A stretch of 64,000 nucleotides of DNA from Triatoma infestans (taxonomy: Eukaryota; Arthropoda; Insecta; Hemiptera; Reduviidae): assembly GCA_011037195.1 (NCBI GenBank), contig JAAEAF010003344.1, forward strand, positions 138,056 through 202,055, in the 5' to 3' direction. The notes under the pieces are model-generated. The model did not search any database and was not told where the DNA came from. It worked only from the letters and a program-made list of their open reading frames with translations. A program made the translations under genes and the position numbers. Positions within the stretch are counted from its first letter, which is position 1. Each line of letters opens with the position of its first letter. Below are positions 12,176 through 23,220 of this stretch, in pieces.

Positions 12176-13080
12176 AAAAATCTGGTGTGAAACACTCACA
12201 CTACCTTCTCTTACTCCAGTCCTAAAAATTATGTTGTTGGTTGGTTCCACAGAGCTGGAAAGCATCAGAGATATTTTCCGGGATAGCCTGCTTCATTTGG
12301 TAGTCATCGACTGGTTTCGGGCGTTCGCCAGCCATCAGGATGCTTGTTGTCAAACAGTGTGATAACAAACATCCTGCTGATGGGCGAACGCCCAAAACCG
12401 GTCGATGACCACAAAAAGAAGCAGGCTATCACTGGAAATATCTGATGACAAATTTTATAGTTAGTGTATTAAATTTAATGAAATTCGTCGAAAACTAAAA
12501 AAACTATACAATAAAAGTGCGCTTTCAGTTTACTAATTTTCTTGAAACTCGGAATTTTGGCCAACGATTTCTTTCTAATTAATTTTGTTTGGTTGATAGA
12601 ATTTTATAATCAATTATGATAGCATTTTAGTGAAAAACATAACCCCACTCTTCCCTAAAAGCGCCCTTAAATGAATTTTTCCTGAGAAATGTTTAAAAAA
12701 AAAGTTGTAGATCTTTGCATATGTAGTTCACATGCGAAGTTTCAACAAAATTGTCGGAGCCATTTTTGAAAAAATCACGAAAAAGGGAAAAAATTATTTA
12801 GTAAAGTGGTACTTCCGTTTGATGAAGTTTTACACATAACTCCCACTTTGCCAGATCCCATAGTGATACCTAAACGTTTGAACTTTCTGCGATTCTTTGT
12901 TTTCGAGCTATGTTGTTCACATACATTCACACACACACACACACACACAAACATGCTATTTTCTAAAAACTACTTTTTTGGACTTAGGGAACCTCAGAGC
13001 GGATATTTCCGGTGAAAACTCGATATCGAAAATTTGACACGATTACAATACTTCCTCTTACTGGGAGTAAGAGAAAGTAA
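12176..13080 (-). mobile_element. Family M copy, reverse, with foldback insertion
   Basis: AATCTGGTGTGAAACACTCA, then CTTCTCTTACTCC at the right end. It resumes after the foldback at 12447 and runs to GATTACAATACTTCCTCTTA, CTGGGAGTAAGAGAAAGTA. A CA tract lies at 12930-12948. Confidence 0.75.
12232..12447. mobile_element. Foldback inserted in a family M copy
   Basis: The arms GTCATCGACTGGTTTCGGGC and GCCCAAAACCGGTCGATGAC, with GGCGTTCGCC/GGGCGAACGCC inside, pair around a short loop (12350-12370). The outer parts AGCCTGCTTC and GAAGCAGGCT also pair. It interrupts a reverse M copy that continues on both sides (TCCTAAAAATTAT | GACAAATTTTATAG). Confidence 0.7.
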
Positions 13081-13206
13081 AAATTATTGGGTTTCAGAAA
13101 ATTTGTCATTTGAATCTTTGTAAGAGAAAGTCATGTTAGCATTTCGTAACAGATTCTTTTAAAATTCCTTAAAATAAGAATAATTGCATACTGTATGGAC
13201 AGATAA

Positions 13207-13484
13207 CTAATAACTCACTTGACACAGCATTAGTTCCGAGAGAGGGTCCTGAGCATTGTGGTCGCCTAATGATAGAGGATGTGGCGTTTCTAATACATTT
13301 CCTAACTTCTGTTCTAATTGTCGTTCTTCTAGTAATTCTGGCGAACTGTCTCCTTGTGCTTCATTTCTGGCCGGTGAACTCCATGATCTAGCTAACTCTT
13401 CAGCTAGTTCTTCTTCAGTTGGTATTGAAATGGGTTCTCGTGATTGTTCATGAAGTATCTTGTGTTCTTGTATTACTGCTACAC
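13207..13484 (-). CDS. Gene 2, acidic C-terminal exon
   Basis: The exon starts after acceptor aattaccacag and reads about 92 codons to TAG at 13207. The product is hydrophilic and strongly acidic (PTEEELAEELARSW, ELLEERQLEQKLGN) with Pro/Ser stretches, and looks like a disordered or helical tail. A textbook donor (CAA|GTGAGT) sits at 13218-13213, seven codons before the stop. The exon may therefore splice on to an exon I could not find, or end here. Codon composition is clearly more coding-like than the flanking repeats. It is bounded on the low side by an M copy ending near 13080. Confidence 0.45.
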
Positions 13485-13585
13485 CTGTGGTAATTAAATT
13501 TAAATTTTGGGAAGATTTCAAACAAAGAGAACATGAAAACTTGAGTCGTTTGAAATCTGGGTAAGAGTGTAAAATAACTTCCCAC

Positions 13586-13636
13586 CTTGCCAGCGCCTTG
13601 TGTTGGCAATTTTTATACATTTGGCCGTTTTGCACC
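13586..13636 (-). CDS. Gene 2, possible micro-exon
   Basis: A 51-nt phase 1-1 exon lies between acceptor atgtttag and donor GTGGGA. It encodes about 17 residues with two Cys and several basic residues (CKTAKCIKIANTRRWQ). Skipping it leaves the frame unchanged, so it may be a cassette exon. Another reading frame is open through this stretch and the following 100 bases into the next exon (ATG at 13644). That gives an alternative unspliced reading of 145 codons. Confidence 0.3.
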
Positions 13637-13649
13637 CTAAACATAATGA

Positions 13650-14550
13650 CACTTAGTTTTATTAATTTATTTCCAAAGCTAAATGAAGTTTAAACAAAAA
13701 TAAATAAAAGAGCTTAGTTATTAACTGCAGTTCAAACCTTGACTTGGACCAAAACTGACTATACAAGACACTGTTAAGACCGATAGGGACAATCGGAGAG
13801 AAGTGTGGGGCTCAACCTATATTCAAAATCCAAACTGGTAAACAATCACTACAGTTAAAAATTCTACATAAAGTCCGTAATGCAACCTATTATCATTATA
13901 TTTCTAATCAGGCCATTCACAGTGAACCCTTCACATTCCTTTTGTCCAAGATCTTATTAAAAAAAATGTTACCACAAGTTTCATAGCCTACTAGCTGTCC
14001 ATCAAATCATTAGTGGAATAGCTCTTCTCTCCTCATCTACTGACAATTCTTCTCGTCGGTTGAAGCGGAAATAATAGCCTGGACACCTTCTAGAGTGAGA
14101 GTGTTTAAAATTTAAAGAGAAAGATATTTACCCACGGGTGATGGGTTTTACCAGCTCTAATCAAGCTGTTCAACAAGTGGAGTCACAACTATATCATCAA
14201 ATGTATTTATTCTCGAACGTGTCTCAGTGAGGGCATTGCGGAGTTGGGGTCTTTTGGCAGAAGGTTGTAGGGGCGAAGCTTTCGAATAACAGACATATAG
14301 CAACATGCTTTTTATGTTATTATTTGTTTTGCATTTTATAATAAGTATATACGCCTAATTTCAATTAAATTTATGTAAAACAATTAAAACAAAAAAGAGA
14401 GAAAAAACATATTAAGCATAACATGTGATGAGTATAGGTTTTTTAAAAAAAGCCTGTAGAATGCGCTCGTTGTATGGGCGGGAGATTCCAATCCAAAATT
14501 TTACCGCAATATTTTTCTGTATTCAATGAACAACTAAAATAAAATAAAAA
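13650..14550 (-). other. Gene 2 intron with broken coding-like patch
   Basis: Between gene 2 exons, minus-strand 14.15-14.29 kb shows protein-like fragments in three frames, notably RPQLRNALTETRSRINTFDD then IVVTPLVEQLD. None has usable splice sites in phase. It is probably a decayed transposon or lost exon. The rest is AT-rich with no feature. Confidence 0.25.
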
Positions 14551-14557
14551 TACTCAC

Positions 14558-14675
14558 CAAACAAAATAACACTTGTTGCCAGTCCACTAATCAGCATTAA
14601 TATTATGTCGATTAGTCCTACAAACTTAACGATAGGAGGTTTTATTGTGTTATATATTTTAGTGATTATACTCAT
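14558..14675 (-). CDS. Gene 2, first coding exon: N-terminal membrane segment
   Basis: The exon runs from ATG to the donor GTGAGTA and encodes 39 residues plus one base (phase 1). After a short basic start (MSIITKIYNTIKPPIVK) comes a hydrophobic helix at about residues 16-39 (FVGLIDIILMLISGLATSVI...). It is likely a signal anchor or transmembrane segment. It joins in phase to the small exon at 13636-13586 and to the exon at 13484-13207, giving 148 residues to a stop, close to the 154 of gene 1 on the same strand. An acceptor upstream of the ATG cannot be excluded, in which case this exon would be internal. The product is not recognised. Confidence 0.45.
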
Positions 14676-15019
14676 TTTTTTGTTTCTTCTTTAAAAGTGT
14701 TTTTTTTTTAATTAAATAAAACAAAAAACCAATAACACATCTCTTATCTAAAGTCTATTAGAACTTCAACTAATATTACAAAAAAATTTGTTCTTTATTT
14801 CTTAGTTCCACATTTTGATCTGCTGAAGATTAATATCATATGTTGTTGCACATAAACTAATTTTATAAACACATGTGTGTAAATATTTAATTTGCTTTGT
14901 CGATTTCATAATATTTTTGTTAATAATAAAACATTATCCAAAACAGACATTTATTGAAATTACTTTCTAAAATAAATATGTCATGGAATTACTGAAATAT
15001 TTTTTTTTTAACTTTCATT

Positions 15020-15164
15020 GACTTTCAGCGTATTAAATGTTCAAAATTTAGTGTTCACCGAAAATATCATGATTTGGGCAAAATCTATCAACCGGAAATG
15101 CGATATTACTATTTTTTTTTTCTTCAGTTTTTCTTTATTTTCTCGAAAACTGGATCAAGATTGT
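15020..15164 (+). mobile_element. Family M fragment
   Basis: AAATCTATCAACCGGAAATG and TTTTCTCGAAAACTGGATCA, cut by the foldback at 15165. Confidence 0.5.
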
Positions 15165-15850
15165 AATGGAGAGAGGGATCCACAGCAGAGAGACATAAAA
15201 TTAGACAGAATCACTCTCTAGTTTAGGCCAAGCTAGAATGGGAGAAACAGTTTAAATACAGCTACGGTAGAGTCTTCCGGGAGTCTTGCAACAGAGTTCA
15301 TACAGCAGTCACAACACGTCATCAACCTTTTTCTTTACTTCTCACTATCATTATATATATATTTTATTGTAAAGTCCAGGCAGTTTGTGCTACTTTTCTA
15401 TACAGTGTTCAGCTTTACTTCTAGTTCATCTATCTAACCCAATTTCTCTTCATCTCAAACCTATTATATTTTTTGATAAATTTTTGAGAGAAATTGGGTT
15501 AGATAGATACACTGTATAATAGAAAAGTAGCACAAGTATATATGATATATATATACACTATACGTGTATATATACTATACGTGTATATATATACTATACG
15601 TGTATATATACTATATTTTACACTAAAATATATAAAATGGTAGTGAGAGATTTAGGGTGAGAAAGAGAAAGGTTGTTGACGCGCTGTGACTACTGTGTGA
15701 ACTCTGCTGCAAGACTCCTGGTAGGTTTCCCTGTAGCTGTATTTAAACAGTTTCTCCCACTCTAGTCTGGCCTAAGCTAGAGTGATCCTGTCTAATTTTA
15801 TGTCTATCTCTCTCTATTATGGATCCCTCTTTTCGGATCCCGTTACAAAA
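15165..15850. mobile_element. Foldback element with ~300-bp arms
   Basis: The left arm (15165-15470) reads TGTAATGG...GGATCC...GTTTAAATACAGCT...GTCCAGGCAGTTTGTG. The right arm (15480-15850) is its inverse and ends GGATCCCGTTACA. The centre is AT-rich and includes about three copies of ACTATACGTGTATATAT (15555-15617). Single-arm relatives lie at 29420-29770 and 22960-23220. No ORF is present. Confidence 0.7.
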
Positions 15851-15889
15851 TTTTGGTTTTAACTTCGTATAATTATTATTATTCAAAAG

Positions 15890-16790
15890 AGGGGAGGGCA
15901 ACCAAACATTGCGCTACGCAAAGCTTCATGAGAGCCCAAAGAAGACCAACTAACAGGTCTGGAACAAGAGTCCAGACCCAGGTTTTACCCTCCTAAGATT
16001 CCCAAAGGTCCGAACAAATCGGAATAAGCCTAAGCTACTCCACAGATATCCGGTTCTGACCAAAGGTCGTGAACCTTACAACCCTTTGCAATCTATCATA
16101 ACCCCACAATACCCAATAAGGGCTGCCTGTGAGAGGTCCGTGAAAGACAGAGCAACATCTCAATAATAGCCGGCTCCTCAGTAAGCATCTTAGACTTCCG
16201 AAAACCCACTGAGGTCATTCATAGGGATGAATGCTGTGAAACTATCCATGGCTGAAAGCTTGACACATATTTTTGTAAAGACACACCAACAACAAACATG
16301 CTCGGGGCCATTGAAAGCCGTCTAATTTGACAAATCTATCTTTCTCCTCATTTTCTTTGATATTCATATGACCTGGAACCGAGACTAGAACAACATCCTT
16401 TAAGAGGATAGCTCTTCCAGGCTTTTGGAACATTCAATATTAACGTAGAGGAGAAGACACAAGAACTGAATTCCTTGAACTTATACCTTTCACCTTTCAA
16501 ATTCCCCAAACCTCTTTCAAATTACGTACCCGCTGATCAGCCTAACTGGGAATTGCATAAACCTCAGCCTCGAAAACAGTGGCCTATTGCCACTGCACCA
16601 GACCTTCCTTTTATTTTGGAACCATCCGTGTAATATCTGAAATGATTAGCAGGCATCATACCAGATGGAATCAACGTTAACCAGCCTTCTTTAGAAGGCA
16701 GTTTAACACTATCAGAATGATAATAAACAAAAGTCATCTTATAAAGTAGAAGGAACAGTATAAAGTTAGAAGGAACATATATCTACATTC
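15890..16790 (-). pseudogene. RNase H end of an I/R1-type LINE, decayed
   Basis: Minus-strand reading gives hallmarks of a LINE RNase H domain. The first catalytic Asp is in FRYYTDGSKIKG (about 16.62 kb). After a frameshift the catalytic Glu is in VFEAEVYAI (about 16.57 kb). SVPGHMNIKENEEKD (about 16.36 kb) matches the usual VPGHxGIxGNExAD element, with Lys replacing Ala before the last Asp. The sequence beyond to 15.89 kb is a broken C-terminal tail. Stops and shifts show it is dead. RNase H occurs in I, R1 and related clades, so this is a different lineage from the 19.5-22.7 kb element. Confidence 0.7.
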
Positions 16791-17544
16791 GTATACTATC
16801 TACATTTATAAATCCCTCTCACTTCTATCTAAAACTCTGTTATACAAAGCTTTGCAAATGGGTTAAGAAAGAGGTCATTGCTGTGCAATGAAGTCACTTT
16901 CAGATAAACAAATATAATCCCCACTCCTTTATTTATATGAAATGGAAGCCCAACTGCAACTTTAAAGAAAGTAGCTCAATTTGCATAGGAGAAGGTCGTG
17001 TGAATTTTTCACACGTTTTATTTCCTCCAGTGATATATAAATAGCTGTATATTTCAGTGAGAGGTATAAAATTGTAGAAATTCAAATGCGATAAAACATT
17101 GCTAGGTATATATATTTTCAAATCTATGTTTGCCTTCGGATATATTTGTTCACTTGGAAATATTATATATCGTCCCTCTCCCAAGATTTATTGTACATGT
17201 TTACAAAGTTATATATATATAATGTGTGTGTGTGTGTGTAGAGTTTCCAGTAATGGTCAACTTGTACGATTCCTTTTTTAGCATCAATCATCTCCGTTTG
17301 ACATCAAGTTATATGGGAGAGAGAGCCTCTCCTCTGTCTCCAGTCCCAGTGACACAAACCTCCACTTCATCAGACCAAAAGAGATTGTTCTCACTAAGAC
17401 ATCCTTTACTTTATATTTTAGACTATATTATAAACTTGTTATATAAGTCAACTATTACTGTATACTATATGTCACTGCTGCTAAAGTAATCATTATTAAT
17501 TTACAGGAATCTTTTTTCCTTCAAATTTTCATGTCATTGATTTT

Positions 17545-18865
17545 TACTACTTTCTCTTACTTTGGTAAGAGAAATTATTGCGATCGTGTCAAATTTTAGA
17601 TTTCTAATTTTCACCGTAAATATACATCTTGAGGCCAACTGAGTTTGAAAAATTGGTTTATAGAAATAGTCTTTATTTGAACAGCAAAGCTCAAAAATGA
17701 AAAAAAAAAATCACACGACGTTTAATCTTGACATTCCGGTTTGGGTATTATTACGACTATGGCATCTGATATTATGACAAAAAGTTATCAGTCAAAATTC
17801 CTCAGTTGGAAATACCAGTTTAGTGATTGGGTCTTTCTGTTTTGTTTTTTCGTTGTGATTTTTCTTCCAACGATTTTCTTTAAACATTGTATATACACAT
17901 CCATTACATGTAGGCTTATGGAAATTAAATTGGAACAATTTTCCTAGAAAATTCATGTAACAGGTGTTTTATGAAAGGGTTGGTCTTATGTTTTCTTGTA
18001 AATTACTATTTTCGTTTCCTTTACAATTCTACCATCTACATAAAATTAATTAGAATCATATATATGTTGCCAAACTCGGTTCCGAGTTTGATGAAAATCG
18101 GCTAACCGGAAATAAGATATTTAGTGATCAGATTTTTTCCTTCATGTGTGTGTGTGTGAGAGAGTGTGTTTGTGATCAGCAAATCGAAAAGCGAAAATCG
18201 CAGAAAGTTCAAACTTTAAGTTTAAATTCCTGACAATAAGGTTTTGGTTAAAATTTGTCAACCGGAAATACCATTTTATTGAATTTTTTTTTTTTTTCAG
18301 TTTTTGGAATTTTTTTCGACAACGATTTACTGTAAACTTAGTATATCAACTACACATATAGAGTGCTACACTTTTAGTTCAGATATATCTTCGGGAAAGT
18401 CCATTTAAGGGTTGTTTTGGGGGTGTTGCAGTGTACGCATATCTCTAAAGTGCTGTTTTAATTTACTGTACGATAATATTATCATGCATATAATATTAAT
18501 CAGAATTAAATATATTGCCAAAATTCCGAGTTTGAAGAAAATCGGTTGACCGGAAGTGTGATTTTACTGAACACGTTTTTTTATCAGTTTTCAGCAATTT
18601 TCTCTACGAAAACATCGACCGGTTTAATTTTAAACGGTATACTAACTTTACATGAAGAAAACTATCCACCTTTTTTTTATTTGAAATTTTTTCTGAAAAA
18701 ATTCATTTAAGGGGAGGGGGGTTTGAGGGAGGTGGACATTTTGCGTTCCTCAAAAAGTCATTTTATGAAAGCAACTAAACATCTAGTAAGAATTATAGGT
18801 GAAGCGAATTCTATGTAAGTTGTAACAAGAGAAGGTCGTGTGAATGTTTCACACCATATTTTTCC
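17545..18865 (+). mobile_element. Family M, long composite copy
   Basis: Left end CTTTCTCTTACTTTGGTAAG and GCGATCGTGTCAAATTTTAG. Modules lie near 17808, 18103, 18262 and 18552, with a second left-type segment restarting at about 18140. The right end is AACAAGAGAAGGTCGTGTGA. Confidence 0.65.
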
Positions 18866-19009
18866 AGCGCTGCTCCCTAAGAACTCGCTGAAATCATTAT
18901 TTGTTTATACATTTAATAATTTAATAATTTATTTATACATTTATTTAGTTATGAATTTTGCCTATAATAGAAAATATGTACATAAATATGCATCTGAAAT
19001 ATAATATAA

Positions 19010-19404
19010 AGGTCTTTACTTCCAGTAAACCGGTTATTTAACAGGTTTGTAACCAATAAGCTCGGAATAGTGGGCTAAGATTAAATTCTTATTAATATTA
19101 TATTCGACGATAGGATCGTATAATCAATCTATTGCAATGTCATTTAGAGAAAACCCTAACATCTCCACTTTCTCAGAACTACTCATAAATGACTTTTTCT
19201 GGAAAAATGTTTAAAAAATAGAATTTAATAGCTGTTTTTATGATTAATGGTGGCTACCCAGGTAGCATCTTAATGAAATACTATTTAAGTTTCAGCTTGA
19301 TGCGATTTTCTTTTCTTTCTTTTTTAAAGTTATTCTGACCCAAGACACATACACACAGAGAACAATTTCTAAAAATATTTCCGGTGAAAAGCTATGTAAT
19401 ATGA
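19010..19404 (-). mobile_element. Family M copy, reverse, truncated
   Basis: TACTTCCAGTAAACCGGTTA, TTCTGGAAAAATGTTTAAAA and ATTTCCGGTGAAAAGC. It is broken by family N and the LINE. A left end reappears at 22855-22890. Confidence 0.5.
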
Positions 19405-19545
19405 TTTGTATTGGGGGGGGGGGGATTAAATTAAATATGTGAATTAATAATTCATTATTACAATTATAGTTTGCAATCTTTTCAAAAGGGATTTCGTGAG
19501 GTCTGTATTTTCACCCAACCTTCGAAAAAACCCAGGCTTGATATT
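19405..19545 (+). repeat. Family N repeat, left part (split by LINE)
   Basis: GGGGGGGGGGATTAAATTAA to CAGGCTTGATATT. The right part resumes at 22722-22850 (GCTTGATATTGCTCTAAATA onward). Confidence 0.7.
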
Positions 19546-22500
19546 CTTCTTCTTCATCTTCCTGTAGCACTACGGCCCTTGAAGGACCTTGGCTTCCTGC
19601 AGCAGATGGTTCCAGACGTCCCTGTCCATAACCTTCCTTCTCCATTACCTTACTTTCATGTATCGGAGATCGGACTCTACATCCTGCAACCATCGCAGTC
19701 GAGGCCTCCCCCTTGGTCTTCCGCCGCCCGGGTGACCTTCATATGCTTTGCACGGCGCTCTTTCTCTTTCCATTCTGTGGAGGTAACCTAACCATCGCAA
19801 TCTTCCCAGCTTTACCACCGTGACTAAGTCATCCTCCTTAAAGAGCTGCTTCAACTCAGCGTTTTTTTGGCACTGATAAACGCCGTTTTCCATTGCTGGC
19901 CCGTATATATATCTCAGCACTTTCCTTTCCCAGCAGTTGAGTTTGTATTCGTCAGCTACCGTCAATGTCCAAGTCTTAGGACCATACATAATGATTGGCC
20001 TGAGGATGGTCTTGTATATGGCAACTTTAGCTTGCCTGGAGACATGCTTATTACGGATCGTCGATCTTAGCGCCCCCAGGCATCTATTTCCGGTTAAAAT
20101 TCTACTTCTAATGTCATTGCTGACCTCATTTTTGGCCATAAGGGTTGCTCCTAAATATTTAAATTCCCTTACCCCTTCAAAACGGTACGGCTCGACTTGA
20201 AGTTCTCGGAAATTCCTTTGTCTTTTTGCAGTTACCATATATTTCTTGTTTCCTATTTTCCGAAAATAGCAGCTCCTTCCTCTAGCTCACAGAATGCAGT
20301 TTTTAGAGCTGCAGCAGATCTTGCAATAAGCATTACATCATCGGCGTAGGCTAAGTACTGGGTCATGCGGTTGTATATGGTGCCTCCAGGATTGAATGTT
20401 ATTTTCCTTACTGCCATTTCCAGCACCAGGTTAATGAGGATGGGTATATTGGGTCTCCTTGTCTTAGACCAGTGTTTACTGGGAATTCTCGGACACATTG
20501 CCTTGCACCAACACTTTAGCTACGGTGTTAGTTAGGGCCATATTCACCAGTCTAATCACTTTTGCAGGCACTTGCAGGAATTTTAGACATGTAATAAGCC
20601 CTATTCGTGAAGTGGTGTCATAAGCCATTTTGAAATCCACGTAAAGCTGGTGAAGATCTAGATTATTTTCATAAAATTTTTCCAACACCGCTCTCATGGT
20701 AAAGATGTGGTCTGTTGTTGGCCTTCCTTTTCGGAAACCGCACTGGTAGTCCCAAGCACGCTTTCTGCTACATTTGTTACTCTTCCCATGATGAGAATCG
20801 CCAGAATTTTGTAAACCGTGCTCAGCAGCGAAATTCCTCGAAAATTAGAGCACTTTAATCTGCTGCCTTTTTTGTGTATAGGGCATATTATTGCTGTGGC
20901 CCAGTCTTTTGGCATCTCTTCCCGCAACCACACATCCAAAACCAATTCGTAGACTTCTTTCCTAAGAAGCTCTCCTCCATGTTTTATCATCTCTACACAA
21001 ATGCCGTCTTCTCCGGGCGATTTATTATCTTTCATAGCAGTCAGAACGTCATCGAAGTCTTCTCTCGAAGGGGGTTTTACATCATCATCGGAGGAAATCT
21101 GCTCTTGATAATCGTTCGTCGTAATACTGCTGCTATCCAAAACATCCCTAAAATATTCCATCCATCGGTTTAGAATATTTTCCTTTCCAGTTACTAATTG
21201 CTCACTCTCACTCTCAATGCAACCTAACCTTGGATGATATCCATCTTTAAAGGATCTAACCTCTTTGTAAAACTTTCTATTCCTCCGTTGTTCGTAATCT
21301 GTCTGTATCTGCTCTACTTTCTTTTTCTCCAACTCCCTCTTCTTTCTCCTACATATTAATCTGGCTTTTGCTCTCTTCTTACGATATTCTTGACCGCTAG
21401 CCCTTGTTCTCCTAGTTAACATTCTTTTTCTGGCTTCATTTCTTTCTCTCAGAGCCTCTGCTACCTCATCGTCCTACCAATCATAACGGGCATTTCTTTT
21501 TCTCTCTCCCAATATATCAACAGCTGTCTTATGTAAAGTACCCTTGATTCTGTCCCATCTCTCGTCCACCGTCCCTGCACCATTTCATCCTGACGGGAAT
21601 TCTGTTGCTATGTGCATTTCCTAAGAGCTCAGCCACTTTCTTTTCAAACGCCTCCCTGTCTGACCCAATCTTCAACTTTTCAGTGGCAAATAATCTTCTC
21701 TTCACTCTTGTATTTTGAGATTTTGAGGCTATTTTTTGTTTCATTTCCGCTCTGACCATAAAGTGGTCATAGTCTATATCTGCTCCTCTAAAAATCCTCA
21801 CGTCCTGAATGCTGATATGCACATGATCTAACTGATTCCGAGTGGAGCCATCAGGAGAGATCGATGTTTCCAAGTGGATTTTCTTATGAGGAAAAAGGGT
21901 GCTTGCAACTCTCATATTTCTTTCAGTCGCAAAATCGACCATTCTAGATCCATTGTCGTTGGTTACGTCATGTCTACTATACTGTACAATCACTGGTTTA
22001 AATTCTATCTCTTTACCAACCTTTGCATTAAAATCTCCGAGAATGATCTTAATATCATACCCCGGACTATCATCATACATACACACGCCCCAATTCTGCA
22101 TAGAATTCCTCCTTAATTATGTCATCTTTGTCTTCTGTAGGTGCGTGCACACTTATCACCGTAATATTTGAAAATTTTCCTTTCTAACGCAAAAGGCATA
22201 TTCTCTCATTTATCGGCTGGAACTTTATCAAAGAATGCTTTACTCTGTTACTGACAGCAAAACCAGTACCGATGATGTAAGCCACGCTACCACTATTGAA
22301 TATTGTATAATCTTTCAGTTGTGTAATTTCAGTCTTTTTCAATCTTATCTCCTGTAGAGCAGCTATGTCCACGTTGTATTTCAGCAGTTCCACCTGAAGC
22401 TGACGGCTGGCGCCGGGTGCATAAATACTCCGTACATTCCATGTTGCGATTTTCCATATTCCTCGCCTAGGTCGATTATCCCTTAAAACAGTCCAGTTTT

Positions 22501-22721
22501 TACTTTCTGCTTTAGTTTTCGGAACCAGTATATATTTTTATAAGGTAGGGTGGTTAGCCCCACGCCCAACCCCCAACCTGGAGGACCAGAGGATTTGATT
22601 TCAGGGTTCCCTTCCCTTAGGCAAGTTGCCTTCACCACGGCTATGAGCCTTGCCCGCCCACGAAGGTCATTTAGCATTACCCAGGGTGCACCACGCGGAG
22701 GCGACCTACACTTCACCCTAA
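19546..22721 (-). mobile_element. Near-complete RTE-like LINE, frameshifted
   Basis: A 3176-bp non-LTR retrotransposon is flanked by a 10-bp duplication GCTTGATATT (19536-19545 and 22722-22731). A related repeat at 51.4 kb shows the uninterrupted target. Read on the minus strand, a 5' leader precedes an endonuclease domain (ATWNVRS, VDIAALQEIR, ILGDFNAKVG; 22.45-21.53 kb). The reverse transcriptase follows with NFRGISLLS, motif A VDFKMAYD and the catalytic YADD (about 20.35 kb). A C-terminal tail carries GRPRGRPRLRWL (about 19.7 kb). The 3' end is a short GAA-rich tail. Size, a single polyprotein and no ORF1 suit the RTE group. It cannot encode an intact protein: an in-frame stop at about 22.18 kb, a 4-bp duplication near 22.08 kb and several later frameshifts split it. 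RTE assignment is inference. Confidence 0.85.
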
Positions 22722-22850
22722 GCTTGATATTGCTCTAAATAATAAATCAGTATTAAATATATTTCTACTAATATATTTTATAAAATCATAATTTATATTT
22801 TTCCACCATTTCTTTCAAAGGTGGGAGGACATTACACCTAATTTTCAAAA
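22722..22850 (+). repeat. Family N repeat, right part
   Basis: Continues the repeat interrupted by the LINE: AATAAATCAGTATTAAATAT and TAAAATCATAATTTATATTT also occur at 51.46-51.52 kb. Confidence 0.65.
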
Positions 22851-22959
22851 TTTGACGCAATCAAAATAGTTCCTCTTAGTGCAGTAAGAGTTTAATGGAT
22901 GTGTTAGGTGGAGAGAATTTGTCTGGTTGTTGAAATGAGATTGATTTTATTAACACTGG

Positions 22960-23220
22960 TTAACTAATATATTAATTAAGAGACACAAACTGCCTGGACT
23001 TTACAATAGAGTAATGTTTAAGGGAGAGCGGTAAATGGGTAATGACACGTAGTGATTGGATGTATTGAACTGTCCTCAACTGTATCGAACTGTGTTTTCA
23101 TGGACTGTCCACTATATTTATACAGTTTCTCCCACTCCAATCCGAATGAGTGCTTGGGTTTGTTTCTCTTCTCTTACTGTCTTTGGTTACTGATCTCTCT
23201 TTGGTTGCTGTTACAAGAGA
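22960..23220 (+). mobile_element. Diverged relative of the 15-kb foldback arm
   Basis: ACAAACTGCCTGGACTTTAC, TATACAGTTTCTCCCACTCC and a GTTACAAG end are shared with the elements at 15.2-15.85 and 29.4-29.8 kb. The middle is diverged. Confidence 0.5.

Noticed and set aside
13207..13644. Single 145-codon minus-strand ORF as one exon
   Set aside because: The spliced reading (13636-13586 plus 13484-13207) explains two splice signals and joins in phase to the membrane exon. The first third of the long ORF would be retained intron. Kept as an alternative only.
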